DNA of 64,000 bases from Dechloromonas denitrificans (GCF_020510665.1 NZ_CP075187.1:186001-250000), one strand, 5' to 3'; shown: positions 42,278 through 52,758, counted from the stretch's first letter. Notes: generated by a model from the sequence alone, not told the origin. Translations and numbers: made by a program.

Positions 42278-43459
42278 ATGCAGTACGGCGCGTATTCAAC
42301 GGATTCCCTGATGAGCATCACCCACCGTCCCGACCTGGTTTTCGAGCGCGGTGAAGGTTCCTGGCTCTACGACCATCAGGGCAAGGCCTACCTGGATTTC
42401 ATCCAGGGTTGGGCGGTGAATACCCTGGGCCACTGCCCGCCGGAAATTGCTGCTGCACTGGTTGAGCAGGCCGGTAAACTGATCAATCCGAGCCCGGCTT
42501 TCTACAACGGCCCGATGGTCGAACTGGCCGGGCTGCTGACGGCCAACTCGGCCTTCGACCGCGTTTTCTTTGCCAATACCGGGGCCGAGGCCAACGAAGG
42601 CGCCATCAAGCTGGCCCGCAAATGGGGGCGCCTCAACAAAGGTGGTGCTCACGAAATCATTACCTTCGACCATTCCTTTCACGGGCGTACGCTGGCAACC
42701 ATGTCGGCCTCCGGCAAGGCTGGCTGGGACACGCTCTACGCGCCTCAGGTGCCGGGCTTCCCGAAGGCGGTCTACAACGACCTGGCCTCGGTCGAGGCGC
42801 TGATCGGGCCGAACACGGTGGCTGTCATGCTTGAGCCGGTCCAGGGCGAGGGCGGGGTGATCCCGGCTGAAATCGAATTTCTCTGCGCCTTGCGCCAACT
42901 GACGACGCAGCATGGCATCCTGCTGATCGTCGATGAAGTACAAACCGGCATGGGGCGTACCGGCAAGCTGTTTGCCTACCAGCACGCCGGGATTGAACCG
43001 GACATCATGACGCTGGGCAAGGGTATCGGTGGCGGCGTGCCGCTGGCGGCCTTGCTTGCCCGTGAAGCAATCTGCTGTTTCGAGCCGGGCGACCAAGGCG
43101 GGACCTATAACGGAAATCCGTTGATGACCGCCGTGGGCGTTGCCGTCATGCAACGTTTACTGGCGCCCGGCTTCCTCGCCGGGATCGAGGCGCGCGGGCA
43201 GTATCTGTCCGAACGCCTGCTGGCCTTGTCGGCCAAGCACGGCCTCAAGGGCGAACGTGGCGTCGGCCTGTTGCGGGCCCTGGTGCTGGCTGACGAGCGC
43301 GGCCCGGAGATTGTTCGCCAGGCGCTGACATGCAGCCCGAAGGGCTTGCTGCTCAATTCGCCGCGTCCGAATCTGCTGCGTTTCATGCCGGCACTGAATG
43401 TCAGCGAGGCTGAAATCGATTTGATGATCAGCATGCTGGACGGCTTTCTAGCGCAATGA
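42278..43459 (+). CDS. argD: Acetylornithine aminotransferase
   Basis: The 393-residue class III PLP aminotransferase has [35 protein letters not shown], the PLP-aspartate in [15 protein letters not shown] and the Schiff-base lysine in [18 protein letters not shown]. It matches ArgD, which makes N-acetylornithine in arginine synthesis and may also serve in lysine synthesis. CTGGAGCCAGAC precedes the ATG. It overlaps the following thioesterase gene by 4 bp. Confidence 0.88.
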   Translation: MQYGAYSTDSLMSITHRPDLVFERGEGSWLYDHQGKAYLDFIQGWAVNTLGHCPPEIAAALVEQAGKLINPSPAFYNGPMVELAGLLTANSAFDRVFFANTGAEANEGAIKLARKWGRLNKGGAHEIITFDHSFHGRTLATMSASGKAGWDTLYAPQVPGFPKAVYNDLASVEALIGPNTVAVMLEPVQGEGGVIPAEIEFLCALRQLTTQHGILLIVDEVQTGMGRTGKLFAYQHAGIEPDIMTLGKGIGGGVPLAALLAREAICCFEPGDQGGTYNGNPLMTAVGVAVMQRLLAPGFLAGIEARGQYLSERLLALSAKHGLKGERGVGLLRALVLADERGPEIVRQALTCSPKGLLLNSPRPNLLRFMPALNVSEAEIDLMISMLDGFLAQ

Positions 43460-43905
43460 GCGAGCATCCGGAACGGGCGATTGTTCGTCGCGCCATCGAT
43501 GAGCAATTGACCGGGCTGCCTGTCACGACCAATCCGCTGGCCATTTTGTTGAACATGCGGATACTGGCGGCGCGGGATGCCTGGGTCCGGATCGGCTATA
43601 CGCCGCCGGAGTGCCTGACGCAAGGGAATCAGGTGGTGCAGGGCGGGATCATTTCAGCCATGCTCGATTTCGGGATGATTTTCGCTGCCTTTTCGAAAGC
43701 GCCGGCCGATGCAACGCTGGCGACCGTTGCGCAGACCACCAACTATTTCCGGGCAGCCAGCATGGGCGAGCTGACTGTCGAGGCGGAACTGGAAAAGGTC
43801 GGGCGCAGGCTGATCAACGCCCGTGCTTCCCTGTTTGGCCCCGATCACGTCCTGTTGGCCAGTGCCTCTGCACCCATTGCCGTAATCCCGCTGCCCCGGG
43901 CCTGA
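43456..43905 (+). CDS. PaaI-type hotdog-fold thioesterase
   Basis: The 149-residue protein has the hotdog pattern [22 protein letters not shown] followed by [23 protein letters not shown] and [13 protein letters not shown], as in PaaI-like acyl-CoA thioesterases. It overlaps argD by ATGA. Its substrate is unknown. It is followed by a 108-bp gap containing a GTCGACCG motif (43931-43938). Confidence 0.8.
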   Translation: MSEHPERAIVRRAIDEQLTGLPVTTNPLAILLNMRILAARDAWVRIGYTPPECLTQGNQVVQGGIISAMLDFGMIFAAFSKAPADATLATVAQTTNYFRAASMGELTVEAELEKVGRRLINARASLFGPDHVLLASASAPIAVIPLPRA

Positions 43906-44013
43906 GCCGGAAAGTGTCCGGCCGACGACAGTCGACCGTGGCACTTGCTGGTATCTTCCTGATCAATATCCGCTCAGGCAAGCTGACCCGGAACAAAAAA
44001 TACAGGAGACAAC

Positions 44014-45972
44014 ATGACTTACCAGATCGACAGCCAACCCTTGTGGCAACCCACGCCGGCGCAGGTTTCGGCAACGCGCATGGCCGCGCTGATGGGCGAA
44101 ACCGGCCAGGCGACCTATGCCGAATTGTGGCAATGGTCGGTCGACCAGCCGGAAGCGTTCTGGTCGAAAATCTGGGATTTTTGCGGTGCAGTCGGTGAAA
44201 AAGGCAGTGAAATCCTGGTCGACCGCGACAAGATGCCGGGCGCTCGCTGGTTCCCGCAGGCCCGCCTGAATTTTGCCGAAAACCTGCTGCAGAAGCGCGA
44301 TGACAGCGATGCCCTGGTTTTCTGGGGTGAAGACAAGGTCAAGCGCCGTCTGTCGCGCGCCGCGCTCTATACCGAGGTGGCCCGCTTCCAGCAATTCCTG
44401 ATTTCTGCCGGGGTCGGCGAGGGCGACCGGGTGGCCGGTTTCCTGCCCAATCTGCCGGAAACGCTGGTCGCCATGCTGGCTGCGACTTCGCTCGGCGCAA
44501 TCTGGTCGTCGGCATCGCCTGATTTTGGCGTGCAGGGCGTGCTTGACCGCTTTGGCCAGATCGAGCCCAAGGTGCTGATCTGCGTCGATGGTTACTGGTA
44601 CAACGGCAAGCCGGTCGATTGCCTGGAAAAGAACGCCGAGGTCGTTGCCTGCATGCCGTCGCTGCTCAAGACTGTCGTCGTGCCGTATCTGGCCACGCAG
44701 CCGGCGATCGGGGGCATGGCCAATGCCTTGTGCTGGAGTGACTTGCCTGCGGTCGACGCCGGAAAATCGGTGATTTTCAATCGCGTTGCGTTCAATCACC
44801 CGCTGTTCATCATGTTCTCCAGCGGCACCACCGGTGTGCCGAAGTGCATCGTTCATTGCCACGGCGGCGTGCTACTGCAGCATCTGAAGGAACATCAACT
44901 GCACAGCGATGTGCGGCCGGGCGACCGTCTGTTTTATTTCACGACTTGCGGCTGGATGATGTGGAACTGGCTGATTTCCGGTCTGGCTTGCGGTGCGACG
45001 CTGCTGCTTTATGACGGCTCGCCGTTTGCCGCCAAGGGCAAGGTACTGTTCGACTATGCCGAAGCCGAGCAAATGACGCATTTCGGTACCTCGGCCAAGT
45101 TCATCGATGCCGCCGCCAAGCTAGGCCTGACGCCGGGCAAGACGCACAATCTGGCGGCCTTGCGCGCCATGTTCTCGACCGGCAGTCCGCTCAGTCCGGA
45201 AGGTTTCGACTGGGTCTATCGCGAAATCAAGGCCGACATCCTGCTCGCCTCGATTTCCGGCGGCACCGATATCGTCTCCTGCTTCGTGCTCGGCAACCCG
45301 GTGTTGCCGGTCTATCGCGGCGAAATCCAGTGTCGTGGCCTGGGCATGGCGGTTGATGTGTACGACGATGCCGGCCGTCCGGTGCGTTCGGAAAAGGGCG
45401 AGCTGGTCTGCGCCAAGCCCTTCCCGGTGATGCCGGTCGGATTCTGGAACGACACGGATGGCAGCAAGTACCGCGCAGCGTATTTCGAGCGTTTCGACAA
45501 CATCTGGTGCCACGGCGATTTTTCCGAAATCACCGCGCACGACGGCGTGATCATCTACGGCCGTTCGGATGCGACGCTGAATCCCGGCGGTGTGCGGATC
45601 GGTACGGCAGAAATCTACCGCCAGGTCGAGCAGTTGCCGGAAATTCTCGAATCGCTGGTCATCGGCCAGGACTGGCCACCGGGCAAGAACGACGACGTGC
45701 GCGTCGTGCTCTTCGTCAAGCTGCAGGAAGGGCTGGAGCTCGATGCCGGGCTGATCGAGCGGGTCAAGCAGCAGATCAAGGCCAACACCACGCCGCGTCA
45801 CGTACCGGCCAAGGTGGTTCAGGTAGCGGATATTCCGCGTACCAAGTCAGGCAAGATCGTCGAACTGGCCGTGCGCAATGTGGTGCATGAGCAGCCGGTC
45901 AAGAATGTCGAAGCGCTGGCCAATCCGGAGGCGCTTGAGTTCTTCCGTGGTCGGGCCGAACTGGCCGACTGA
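44014..45972 (+). CDS. aacS: Acetoacetyl-CoA synthetase (acetoacetate-CoA ligase)
   Basis: The 652-residue acyl-adenylating enzyme has the AMP-binding P-loop [14 protein letters not shown] and [12 protein letters not shown]. Downstream come [22 protein letters not shown] and the C-terminal lysine region RTKSGKIVE. The length and N-terminal domain ([25 protein letters not shown]) fit AacS rather than acetyl-CoA synthetase. It activates acetoacetate for polyhydroxybutyrate or central metabolism. CAGGAGACAAC precedes the ATG. Confidence 0.92.
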   Translation: MTYQIDSQPLWQPTPAQVSATRMAALMGETGQATYAELWQWSVDQPEAFWSKIWDFCGAVGEKGSEILVDRDKMPGARWFPQARLNFAENLLQKRDDSDALVFWGEDKVKRRLSRAALYTEVARFQQFLISAGVGEGDRVAGFLPNLPETLVAMLAATSLGAIWSSASPDFGVQGVLDRFGQIEPKVLICVDGYWYNGKPVDCLEKNAEVVACMPSLLKTVVVPYLATQPAIGGMANALCWSDLPAVDAGKSVIFNRVAFNHPLFIMFSSGTTGVPKCIVHCHGGVLLQHLKEHQLHSDVRPGDRLFYFTTCGWMMWNWLISGLACGATLLLYDGSPFAAKGKVLFDYAEAEQMTHFGTSAKFIDAAAKLGLTPGKTHNLAALRAMFSTGSPLSPEGFDWVYREIKADILLASISGGTDIVSCFVLGNPVLPVYRGEIQCRGLGMAVDVYDDAGRPVRSEKGELVCAKPFPVMPVGFWNDTDGSKYRAAYFERFDNIWCHGDFSEITAHDGVIIYGRSDATLNPGGVRIGTAEIYRQVEQLPEILESLVIGQDWPPGKNDDVRVVLFVKLQEGLELDAGLIERVKQQIKANTTPRHVPAKVVQVADIPRTKSGKIVELAVRNVVHEQPVKNVEALANPEALEFFRGRAELAD

Positions 45973-45979
45973 GTTGCTT

Positions 45980-45998
45980 GCCGCGCCTCAGGCGCGGC
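45980..45998. terminator. Convergent hairpin at the 3' ends of aacS and the acyltransferase
   Basis: GCCGCGCC and GGCGCGGC form a perfect 8-bp stem with a 3-base loop 8 bp after the aacS stop. It overlaps the last codons of the convergent gene. There is no T-run. Confidence 0.5.
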
Positions 45999-47106
45999 GT
46001 GCGAGCAGGGTGATCAGGGCCGTCAGGCCCGGCACCTTGCGTGCCATTTCCAGGGCTTTGCTGAAAATCCAGCTGAGTGCGGCAGTAATGCGCTTGCTGG
46101 CAGCCGGGCTTTCGATCCAGCGATAAAACAGCGTGGCCGAGATGATGCTCGCGGTCAACGCCAGCACGAGGCCCGAAACGGCGGCGCCGGTCGAGCTGAA
46201 TTCCAGTTTGTTATACAAGCCGTTGGCCAGCAGCAGCACCGGGAAATGGACCAGGAACAGGGAGTAGGAAATCTGGCCCAAAAAGGCGAGCGGACGAATC
46301 GTCGGCCAGCTTTCGAGCAGGCCGGTCCGGCGGCTGAAGCCGAGCGTCAGGGCAACGACGAGGGCCAGCGCGATGCGCATGCGGAAATCGACGACCAGTG
46401 CCGCAATGGCGATGGTTGCGATGACGCCCAGCCAGGCCGACATTTGCCGGCGGTCCGAAGCCCACCAGGCTGCGGCGCCGAGGCCGTAGGAACCAAAGAA
46501 GTAGATGGCCCAGTTGTCCCAGCTGGCGTCGCGGTTGAGCCAGAACAGCGACACCGTCGCCAGGCCCAGAACCAGCGCCGGTGCCAGCAGACGGGTGCGC
46601 CCGGACCACAGCAGAACGGCAATCAGTGCAAAGAGCTGGAAATCGATGGCGATGTACCAGACCCCGGCTGACAGGGCATCAAAACCGAGCAGGCCTTGAA
46701 GCAGGAAAGCGTGTGCCAGCCACTGGTTGAACGTGGCGCGGGCCGGAACGGCCTCGTCGTCCATCCACTGGTCGGCGATGGCTGCAGCGGCAATGGCCAG
46801 GCCGATGGCGGCGAGGTACGGGACGACCAGGCGCAGGTAGCGCTTCCAGATCAGAGGCAATGGCGAGATGCGGAGTGCCTGCCCTTCCGGGGAAAGGGCG
46901 CGTGCGGCCAGGAAGCCGGCGACGACGAGAAAGACCTGAACTGCCATCCGGCCATATTCGTAGAACCAGCCGACGGTTGCCGGAAAAGCTTCGCGTACGG
47001 CGGCGGCCAGCGGGCCGTAGGACGAGAAATGGTTCAACAGGACAAGCAGGGCCGCAACTGCCTTGAGGGCATCGATTAGCGGCATACGGTTGGAGGTCGT
47101 ACTCAT
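45988..47106 (-). CDS. Acyltransferase 3 family membrane protein (OafA/OpgC-like)
   Basis: The 372-residue protein has about ten hydrophobic segments and the acyltransferase-3 start PLIDALKAVAALLVLLNHFSS, with the conserved His near residue 24, then VQVFLVVAGFLAAR. These proteins O-acetylate or succinylate surface sugars or glycans. I place the start at 47106; an ATG at 47115 is possible and neither has a good ribosome site. It stands alone on the minus strand. Confidence 0.82.
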   Translation of the reverse strand: MSTTSNRMPLIDALKAVAALLVLLNHFSSYGPLAAAVREAFPATVGWFYEYGRMAVQVFLVVAGFLAARALSPEGQALRISPLPLIWKRYLRLVVPYLAAIGLAIAAAAIADQWMDDEAVPARATFNQWLAHAFLLQGLLGFDALSAGVWYIAIDFQLFALIAVLLWSGRTRLLAPALVLGLATVSLFWLNRDASWDNWAIYFFGSYGLGAAAWWASDRRQMSAWLGVIATIAIAALVVDFRMRIALALVVALTLGFSRRTGLLESWPTIRPLAFLGQISYSLFLVHFPVLLLANGLYNKLEFSSTGAAVSGLVLALTASIISATLFYRWIESPAASKRITAALSWIFSKALEMARKVPGLTALITLLARRA

Positions 47107-47131
47107 GGCGCGCATATTACACTGAATTGCT

Positions 47132-47152
47132 GCGGTGCACAAGCGGCACCGC
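47132..47152. terminator. Hairpin between trhP and the acyltransferase gene
   Basis: GCGGTGC and GCACCGC form a 7-bp stem with a 7-base loop. A T-run follows on the plus strand (47156-47161), where no gene precedes it. For the minus-strand trhP transcript only the stem is useful. Orientation is therefore uncertain. Confidence 0.35.
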
Positions 47153-47175
47153 CTTGTTTTTTATAGATAAATTGA

Positions 47176-48447
47176 TTAAACGAAGCGTGCGATGAAGGCG
47201 CCGTTCTGCGCTTCCGGCAACTCGACCCAAACCCGGTGGCCGCTGCCTGAGGCTACCGTCACCGGTTCGCCGGCCTTGTTTTCCATGCGTGCCAGTGTCC
47301 AGCTGGTGTTGCCGCTCGGGTGCACGCATTCGAGGCGGTCTCCCACGGTGAACTTGTTTTTCACCTCGATTTCCATCAGGCCGCGAGCCTTGTCGAATTG
47401 CACGGCATCGCCGACATAAAGGCTGCGGTCCGATTCCGAATGGCCGCGCAGATAGTTTTGATAGTCGGCGTCGTGGTGGCGTTGCAGGAAACCGTCGGTG
47501 TAGCCGCGATTGGCCAAGCCGTCGAGTTCGCGCAGTAGGTTCGGGTCGAGCGGGCGTCCGGCGACAGCGTCGTCAATGGCCTGGCGATAGGTCTGCGCGG
47601 TGCGCGCGACGTAGTAGGGGCTCTTGGTGCGGCCTTCGATCTTCAGCGAGTCGACGCCGATCTCGACCAGGCGCTGGACGTGCTCGATGGCCCGCAGGTC
47701 CTTGGAGTTCATGATGTAGGTGCCGTGCTCGTCTTCCTCGATCGGCATCAACTCGCCGGGGCGCTGGCGTTCTTCGAGCAGGATTTCCTGTTCCTGCTTG
47801 AGTAGTTGGGCCGGCTTGCCGTCGGAAGTGCTGACTTTGTAATCCCAGCGGCAGGAGTTGGTGCAACTGCCCTGGTTCGGATCGCGGTGGTTGAAATAGC
47901 CGGAGAGCAGGCAGCGGCCGGAATAGGCGATGCACAGCGCGCCATGGACGAAGACTTCAAGTTCGATATCCGGGCATTGCTGACGGATTTCGGCGACTTC
48001 TTCGAGCGACAGTTCGCGCGACAGGATGATGCGGGTCAGCCCCAGCTTCTTCCAGAAACGTACGGCGGCCCAGTTCACGGTATTCGATTGTACGGAAAGG
48101 TGGATTGCCTGATCCGGCCAAGCTTCGCGCACCATGTCGATGAGGCCGGGGTCGGACATGATCAGTGCGTCGGGCTTGAGCGCGATGACTGGTGCCATGT
48201 CGGCCAGGTAGGTGGTCAGCTTGGCGTTGTGCGGGAAGATGTTGCTGACGACGAAAAACTGCTTGCCGCGGGCGTGGGCTTCATCGATCCCTTCCTTCAG
48301 CGCATCGATCGTCCCGAAGCTGTTGTTGCGCACGCGCAGGCTGTAGCGGGGCTGGCCGGCATAGATCGCATCGGCGCCAAAATCGAAGGCGGTACGCATC
48401 ATTTCGAGCGAGCCGGCTGGGGCGAGAAGTTCGGGCGCCTTGTGCAT
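47176..48447 (-). CDS. trhP: U32 peptidase-family tRNA hydroxylation protein (TrhP/YegQ)
   Basis: The 423-residue protein carries the U32 signature EVFVHGALCIAYSGRCLLSG, followed by SCTNSCRWDYKV with clustered cysteines, and a C-terminal U32-associated beta domain. Despite the family name, YegQ-type members are tRNA modification factors that help form 5-hydroxyuridine at position 34. The start at 48447 (MHKAPELLAPAGSLEM) is divergent from rng and 36 bp from it. Confidence 0.87.
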   Translation of the reverse strand: MHKAPELLAPAGSLEMMRTAFDFGADAIYAGQPRYSLRVRNNSFGTIDALKEGIDEAHARGKQFFVVSNIFPHNAKLTTYLADMAPVIALKPDALIMSDPGLIDMVREAWPDQAIHLSVQSNTVNWAAVRFWKKLGLTRIILSRELSLEEVAEIRQQCPDIELEVFVHGALCIAYSGRCLLSGYFNHRDPNQGSCTNSCRWDYKVSTSDGKPAQLLKQEQEILLEERQRPGELMPIEEDEHGTYIMNSKDLRAIEHVQRLVEIGVDSLKIEGRTKSPYYVARTAQTYRQAIDDAVAGRPLDPNLLRELDGLANRGYTDGFLQRHHDADYQNYLRGHSESDRSLYVGDAVQFDKARGLMEIEVKNKFTVGDRLECVHPSGNTSWTLARMENKAGEPVTVASGSGHRVWVELPEAQNGAFIARFV

Positions 48448-48483
48448 AGTAGAATCCAGAAAAAACCGCGAATTGTAGAGTGT

Positions 48484-49935
48484 ATGTCCGAAGAAATACT
48501 GATCAATTTCACCCCGCAGGAGACACGCGTTGCCGTTATGCAACAGGGTGTTGTCCAGGAACTGCATATCGAGCGTACCGCCAGCCGCGGTCTGGTCGGC
48601 AATGTCTATCTCGGACGGGTTTGCCGTATTTTGCCGGGCATGCAGTCGGCATTCATCGATGTCGGCCTGGATCGCACGGCCTTCCTCCATGTGGCCGATA
48701 TCTGGCAGCCGCGTGAGACGACGACCGAACGACCGATCGAGAAAATCCTGCACGATGGGCAGAGCATCGTTGTCCAGGTCGTCAAGGATCCGATCGGCAC
48801 CAAGGGCGCGCGTTTGTCGACGCAGATTTCGATTGCCGGCCGGATGCTGGTTTATCTGCCGCAGGAAAAGCACATCGGGATTTCCCAGCGCATCGAGGCC
48901 GAGGCCGAGCGCGAAGCCTTGCGCGAGCGAATTACACGCCTGGTGCCGGCTGACGAGCCGGGTGGTTTCATCGTCCGGACCATGGCTGAAAATGCCTGCG
49001 ATGCCGAGTTCGCCACCGACATCGCCTACCTGCGCAAGACCTGGGCCGATATTCGCGACAAGGCCAGAACTTCGGCGCCACCCAGCGTGCTGTATCAGGA
49101 GCTGTCGCTCGGCCAGCGGGTGTTGCGCGATTTCGTCAATCCGGAAACCAGCCGCATGGTCATCGACTCGCGGGAGAACTTCCAGAAACTGACCGCCTTT
49201 GCCGAGGAATACACGCCGGCGGTGCTGCCTTTGCTCGATCACTACACCGGCCAGCGACCGCTGTTCGACCTGCACGGGGTGGAAGAGGAAATCCAGAAGG
49301 CGCTGGCCCGGCGCGTCGATCTGAAATCGGGCGGCTACCTGATCATCGACCAGACCGAAGCGATGACGACCATCGACGTCAATACCGGTGGCTTTGTCGG
49401 CGTGCGCAACTTCGATGACACCATTTTCAAGACCAATCTCGAAGCGGCGGTGACCATCGCCCGCCAGCTGCGCCTGCGCAATCTGGGCGGCATCATCATT
49501 GTCGATTTCATCGACATGGAAAACGAAGAACACAAACGTGCCGTGCTCGATGAGTTCAACAAGGCGCTGGCGCACGATCACACGCGTCTCACGGTCAACG
49601 GCTTCACGGCCCTTGGTTTGGTCGAAATGACCCGCAAGCGGACGCGCGAATCGCTGGCCCACGTGTTGTGTCAGCCCTGTCCGACCTGTGGTGGGCGCGG
49701 CGAGGTCAAGACGGCGCGTACCGTGGCCTACGAAATCCTGCGCGAACTGCTGCGCGAAGCGCGTCAGTTCAATGCCCGCGAATATCGCATCCTGGCCGGC
49801 CCTGCCGTGGTCGACCTGTTCCTGGATGAAGAATCGCAATCCCTCGCCATGCTTTCCGACTTCATCGAAAAGCCGGTTTCGCTACAGTCGGAGCCGAGCT
49901 ACTCACCCGAGCAGTACGACATCGTTTTGATGTAA
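48484..49935 (+). CDS. rng: Ribonuclease G
   Basis: The 483-residue RNase E/G family enzyme has an N-terminal S1 domain (GLVGNVYLGRVCRILPGMQSAFIDVG near residues 38-63). The metal-binding aspartates are in TTIDVNTGGFVG and IVDFIDM, and the zinc-link is CPTCGGRG near residue 403. It lacks the long C-terminal scaffold of RNase E. It processes rRNA and mRNA 5' ends. It lies 36 bp from the divergent trhP. Confidence 0.92.
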   Translation: MSEEILINFTPQETRVAVMQQGVVQELHIERTASRGLVGNVYLGRVCRILPGMQSAFIDVGLDRTAFLHVADIWQPRETTTERPIEKILHDGQSIVVQVVKDPIGTKGARLSTQISIAGRMLVYLPQEKHIGISQRIEAEAEREALRERITRLVPADEPGGFIVRTMAENACDAEFATDIAYLRKTWADIRDKARTSAPPSVLYQELSLGQRVLRDFVNPETSRMVIDSRENFQKLTAFAEEYTPAVLPLLDHYTGQRPLFDLHGVEEEIQKALARRVDLKSGGYLIIDQTEAMTTIDVNTGGFVGVRNFDDTIFKTNLEAAVTIARQLRLRNLGGIIIVDFIDMENEEHKRAVLDEFNKALAHDHTRLTVNGFTALGLVEMTRKRTRESLAHVLCQPCPTCGGRGEVKTARTVAYEILRELLREARQFNAREYRILAGPAVVDLFLDEESQSLAMLSDFIEKPVSLQSEPSYSPEQYDIVLM

Positions 49936-49956
49936 TGCTTTTTCAGGAGCCCATCC

Positions 49957-50835
49957 ATGCCAGACACGCCCCCGGAATTCGACAGCCTTGTTCCTGCCCA
50001 GTCCTTTGATCGGCGGAGTTTCATCGTGACCAGCCTGGGGGCGGGGTTCGCTCTGGCGGTTCAGCCAGTGATGGCGCAAACCGCGATCAGCACCGATGTC
50101 GCCGGGCTGCTGGCCGGTGAGGTCAAGGTGCCGGTCAAGGGGGGCGAAATGGTCGCCTACCGTGCCACGCCGCAGGGCGTTGCCAAGGCGCCGGTGGTAC
50201 TGGTGGTTTCCGAAATATTCGGTGTCCATGAATACATCAAGGATACCTGCCGGCGGCTGGCCAAGCTCGGTTACTGCGCCATTGCCCCGGAGCTTTTCGC
50301 ACGTCAGGGCGATCCGCGCAGTTATGCCGGCATTCCGGAACTGATGGCCAATATCACCGGCAAAACGCCGGATGCGCAGGTGATGAGTGATCTTGATGCC
50401 TGCGTTGACTGGGCGGCGCAGCAAGGGGCGGATACCGACCGGCTGGCGATCACCGGTTTCTGCTGGGGAGGGCGCATTACCTGGCTGTACAGTGCGCACA
50501 ATCCCCGCGTCAAGGCCGGGGTTGCCTGGTATGGCCGTCTGGTTGGCGCCGTCAATGAATTTACCCCTACGCATCCCACCGATCTGGTTGGTGAACTGAA
50601 AGCGCCGGTACTGGGGCTTTATGGGGGGCTGGATACCGGCATCCCGCTGGAAACAGTCGAAAAGATGGAAAAAGCGTTGGAGAAAGGTAGTCCTGTCGCA
50701 CGTGCGTCACAGATTCACCTTTACGATAATGCGCCGCATGCCTTCCACGCCGATTACCGGCCGAGCTATCGCAAGGCTGAAGCGGAAGATGGCTGGTTGC
50801 GCATGTTGGCCTGGTTCCGCAAAAACCTTGTATAA
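49957..50835 (+). CDS. Dienelactone hydrolase family protein with Tat-type signal
   Basis: The 292-residue alpha/beta hydrolase has the DLH triad context: VSEIFG, nucleophile Cys in TGFCWGG, Asp in YGGLDTGIP and His in APHAFH. The N-terminus carries [17 protein letters not shown], a twin-arginine-like signal, so it is probably exported folded. Classical dienelactone hydrolases act in chlorocatechol ortho cleavage in the cytoplasm, so the role of this exported member is unknown. It starts 21 bp after rng. Confidence 0.82.
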   Translation: MPDTPPEFDSLVPAQSFDRRSFIVTSLGAGFALAVQPVMAQTAISTDVAGLLAGEVKVPVKGGEMVAYRATPQGVAKAPVVLVVSEIFGVHEYIKDTCRRLAKLGYCAIAPELFARQGDPRSYAGIPELMANITGKTPDAQVMSDLDACVDWAAQQGADTDRLAITGFCWGGRITWLYSAHNPRVKAGVAWYGRLVGAVNEFTPTHPTDLVGELKAPVLGLYGGLDTGIPLETVEKMEKALEKGSPVARASQIHLYDNAPHAFHADYRPSYRKAEAEDGWLRMLAWFRKNLV

Positions 50836-50909
50836 AACCTTGTTATCCAGCGGGGCGGGGCGGGCTTCGTGCTACGCTTCGCGCCTTGATCAGAATTTGC
50901 TGCCCGAAC

Positions 50910-51344
50910 ATGACTACTGCTGAAACGACCCCCCAGGCGACGCCTGAAAAAACCATCGATGCACGTGCGTTGCTCAAGGAACTGCAAGTGCGCTACGACG
51001 TTTTTCGCAATTACAGCCCGTTGGCGATCGGCATTGACCGTCAGGTGCTGGCAGATCAGCCGACGCTGGAAAAGAAAGCCCTGCGCCTGGCGATGCGTAG
51101 CCACACGATGGCAACCCGCTACCTGAAGGAAATGGAAAAGGCGACGCAGCGCTTCAATCTGGATGGCACGCCTGCTGGCGAGGTCAGCGAAGAGCAGCGT
51201 ACGCACGCTTCCGAACTGTTGCGTGAACGCTTCAAGAAGCAGGTCGAGCAGCGCAAGGCGGTCGAGGCTGCGGCCAAGGCAGAGCAGCGCCGGACGGAAA
51301 AGCTCAACGAGCTGGCAGAGAAATTCGGTCGTAAAGACCGCTAA
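50910..51344 (+). CDS. ProQ/FinO-domain RNA-binding protein
   Basis: The 144-residue protein contains a ProQ/FinO domain ([31 protein letters not shown] and [29 protein letters not shown]). It ends in a lysine- and glutamate-rich tail ([22 protein letters not shown]). These proteins bind structured small RNAs and mRNA 3' ends. The start at 50910 is chosen over an upstream TTG. It is short for ProQ, like the single-domain members in betaproteobacteria. Confidence 0.82.
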   Translation: MTTAETTPQATPEKTIDARALLKELQVRYDVFRNYSPLAIGIDRQVLADQPTLEKKALRLAMRSHTMATRYLKEMEKATQRFNLDGTPAGEVSEEQRTHASELLRERFKKQVEQRKAVEAAAKAEQRRTEKLNELAEKFGRKDR

Positions 51345-51369
51345 CTGCGTTGTTTACCGGCGCGATGGC

Positions 51370-52158
51370 ATGAGTGGCGAGCCGCAGTCTGCTTTGATCC
51401 GTGTGGAGGCGCTGGAGCCGGCATTTGCTGCGCAAGCGTCGCTTTGGGCTGAGCGACTTGCCCTGCCGGTGCAGGGCGACGCCGAATTTGCATTGCAATT
51501 CGGGGCGAGTGGTCTGCAATTCGTTGAACTTGCTCCCCAGGCTCCCGGGGCGTTACGCATTGATTTTGTCGAAGGTGCCGTGGCTCATCGGCGCTTGTTC
51601 GGGGGCGGTAGCGGGCAAATGATCGCCAAGGCAGTCGGTGTCCAGCCCGGCATACGCCCGGCAGTGCTGGATGCAACGGCTGGTTTGGGGCGCGATGCCT
51701 TTGTGCTGGCAAGCCTGGGGTGTTCGCTCACCCTGATTGAGCGTCATCCTGTTGTTGCCGCCTTGTTGGAAGACGGTCTGCGACGTGCGGCGGCCGATCC
51801 TGAGGTAGGGCCGATTGTCGGCCGGATGCAACTCATGCACGCCAACGCGATTGCCGAAATGCTGGCGTGGAAGGACGAGTTGCCGCAAGTGATCTATCTT
51901 GATCCGATGTTTCCCCATCGGGAAAAGACGGCGCTGGTCAAGAAAGAGATGCGTCTGTTCCGGCCCTTGGTGGGCGATGATGACGATGCGGCCGGGTTGC
52001 TGGCGGCAGCGCTTGACCTGGCGACACATCGTGTCGTGGTCAAGCGGCCGCGCAAGGCGCCTTGTATTGAAGGGGCGAAACCGGGCTATGCGCTTGAGGG
52101 GAGCTCAAGTCGCTTCGATATTTATCCGAAAAAAACGCTGAAGGCCAAAGTGCTCTGA
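51370..52158 (+). CDS. rsmJ: 16S rRNA m2G1516 methyltransferase (RsmJ)
   Basis: The 262-residue SAM-dependent methyltransferase has [26 protein letters not shown] (SAM motif), [10 protein letters not shown] (catalytic DPMFP) and [28 protein letters not shown]. This set is characteristic of RsmJ/YhiQ. The ATG at 51370 is used; it lies 25 bp after the proQ-like stop, with no strong ribosome site. Confidence 0.88.
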   Translation: MSGEPQSALIRVEALEPAFAAQASLWAERLALPVQGDAEFALQFGASGLQFVELAPQAPGALRIDFVEGAVAHRRLFGGGSGQMIAKAVGVQPGIRPAVLDATAGLGRDAFVLASLGCSLTLIERHPVVAALLEDGLRRAAADPEVGPIVGRMQLMHANAIAEMLAWKDELPQVIYLDPMFPHREKTALVKKEMRLFRPLVGDDDDAAGLLAAALDLATHRVVVKRPRKAPCIEGAKPGYALEGSSSRFDIYPKKTLKAKVL

Positions 52159-52177
52159 CGAGCCTGTTTCGGCTGGC

Positions 52178-52426
52178 TTATTTTGCGGCAGGCTTGCGGC
52201 CGGGCGCCGGTTTCGGGAAATAGCCGGCTACGCGGCACTGGAAACCTTCGATCGGCTTGCCCTTGACGTAGCTGGTCACGCTGCATTTCGAGATGTCGCC
52301 CTGCGAAGAGAGGGTGGACAGCGATGCCCGGACATCCTCGATCGAAATGCCGGTTGCAACTGCGATTTCCAGATCGAGCAATTGCCCGTGTTTTTTCAGG
52401 AGTTCCCAGACTTGAGTGGTGTGCAT
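52178..52426 (-). CDS. Small winged-helix-like protein of unknown function
   Basis: The 82-residue protein has an HTH-like order: TTQVWELLKKHGQLLDLEIAVATGISIEDVRASLSTLSSQGDISKC. A short conserved-looking segment and a Pro/Lys-rich tail (PKPAPGRKPAAK) follow. AAAGGATTCTGA precedes the ATG. I do not recognise a family name. It faces rsmJ and is followed on its 5' side by the tRNA terminator. Confidence 0.65.
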   Translation of the reverse strand: MHTTQVWELLKKHGQLLDLEIAVATGISIEDVRASLSTLSSQGDISKCSVTSYVKGKPIEGFQCRVAGYFPKPAPGRKPAAK

Positions 52427-52501
52427 TCAGAATCCTTTATGTAAACAAGGCTCGTACATGGATGAAGTTCACTTGCAAGGTACGCTGATGCAAGACATAA
52501 A

Positions 52502-52536
52502 GCAAAAAGCCTCGGTTTGCGACCGAGGCTTTTTGC
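52502..52536 (-). terminator. Intrinsic terminator of the tRNA-Lys pair
   Basis: GCAAAAAGCCTCGG and CCGAGGCTTTTTGC form a perfect 14-bp stem with a 7-base loop. Read on the minus strand the stem ends in a T-run. It lies 11 bp downstream of the tRNA-Lys(CTT) 3' end. The A/T ends make it usable from either side. Confidence 0.85.
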
Positions 52537-52546
52537 AATAATTCCT

Positions 52547-52622
52547 TGGTGGGGCGTCACAGATTCGAACTGTGGACCTACGGATTAAGAGTCCGCTGCT
52601 CTACCAACTGAGCTAACGCCCC
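52547..52622 (-). tRNA. tRNA-Lys (anticodon CTT)
   Basis: The 76-base minus-strand sequence starts GGGGCGTTAGCTCAGTTGG and ends with encoded CCA. The acceptor stem GGGGCGT/ACGCCCC pairs. The anticodon loop CTCTTAA gives anticodon CTT, reading AAG. It lies downstream of the tRNA-Lys(TTT) gene in the same transcript. Confidence 0.95.
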
Positions 52623-52638
52623 AAGGTACCTTTACGAC

Positions 52639-52714
52639 TGGTGGGTCGGGCGAGATTCGAACTCGCGACCAACGGATTAAAAGTCCGCTGCTCTACCGAC
52701 TGAGCTACCGACCC
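52639..52714 (-). tRNA. tRNA-Lys (anticodon TTT)
   Basis: The 76-base minus-strand sequence starts GGGTCGGTAGCTCAGTCGG and ends with encoded CCA. The anticodon loop CTTTTAA gives TTT, reading AAA and wobbling to AAG. It is first in the pair, 15 bp downstream of a strong promoter -10 element. Confidence 0.95.
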
Positions 52715-52729
52715 GCCGAGGGAGCGCGA

Positions 52730-52758
52730 ATTATAGTGAGGTGTCGGAGATTCGTCAA
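52730..52758 (-). promoter_or_regulatory. Strong sigma-70 promoter of the tRNA-Lys pair
   Basis: Read on the minus strand, TTGACG (52753-52758) and TATAAT (52730-52735) are exactly 17 bp apart. The match is near-perfect, as expected for a stable-RNA gene. Confidence 0.85.

Noticed and set aside
47806..48483. N-terminal extension of rng to 709 residues
   Set aside because: The extra 226 residues are antisense to trhP. RNase G begins at MSEEILINFT at 48484.
48448..49839. N-terminal extension that would make trhP an 887-residue protein
   Set aside because: The extension is antisense to rng. The U32 protein starts naturally at 48447 with MHKAPELLAPAGSLEM.
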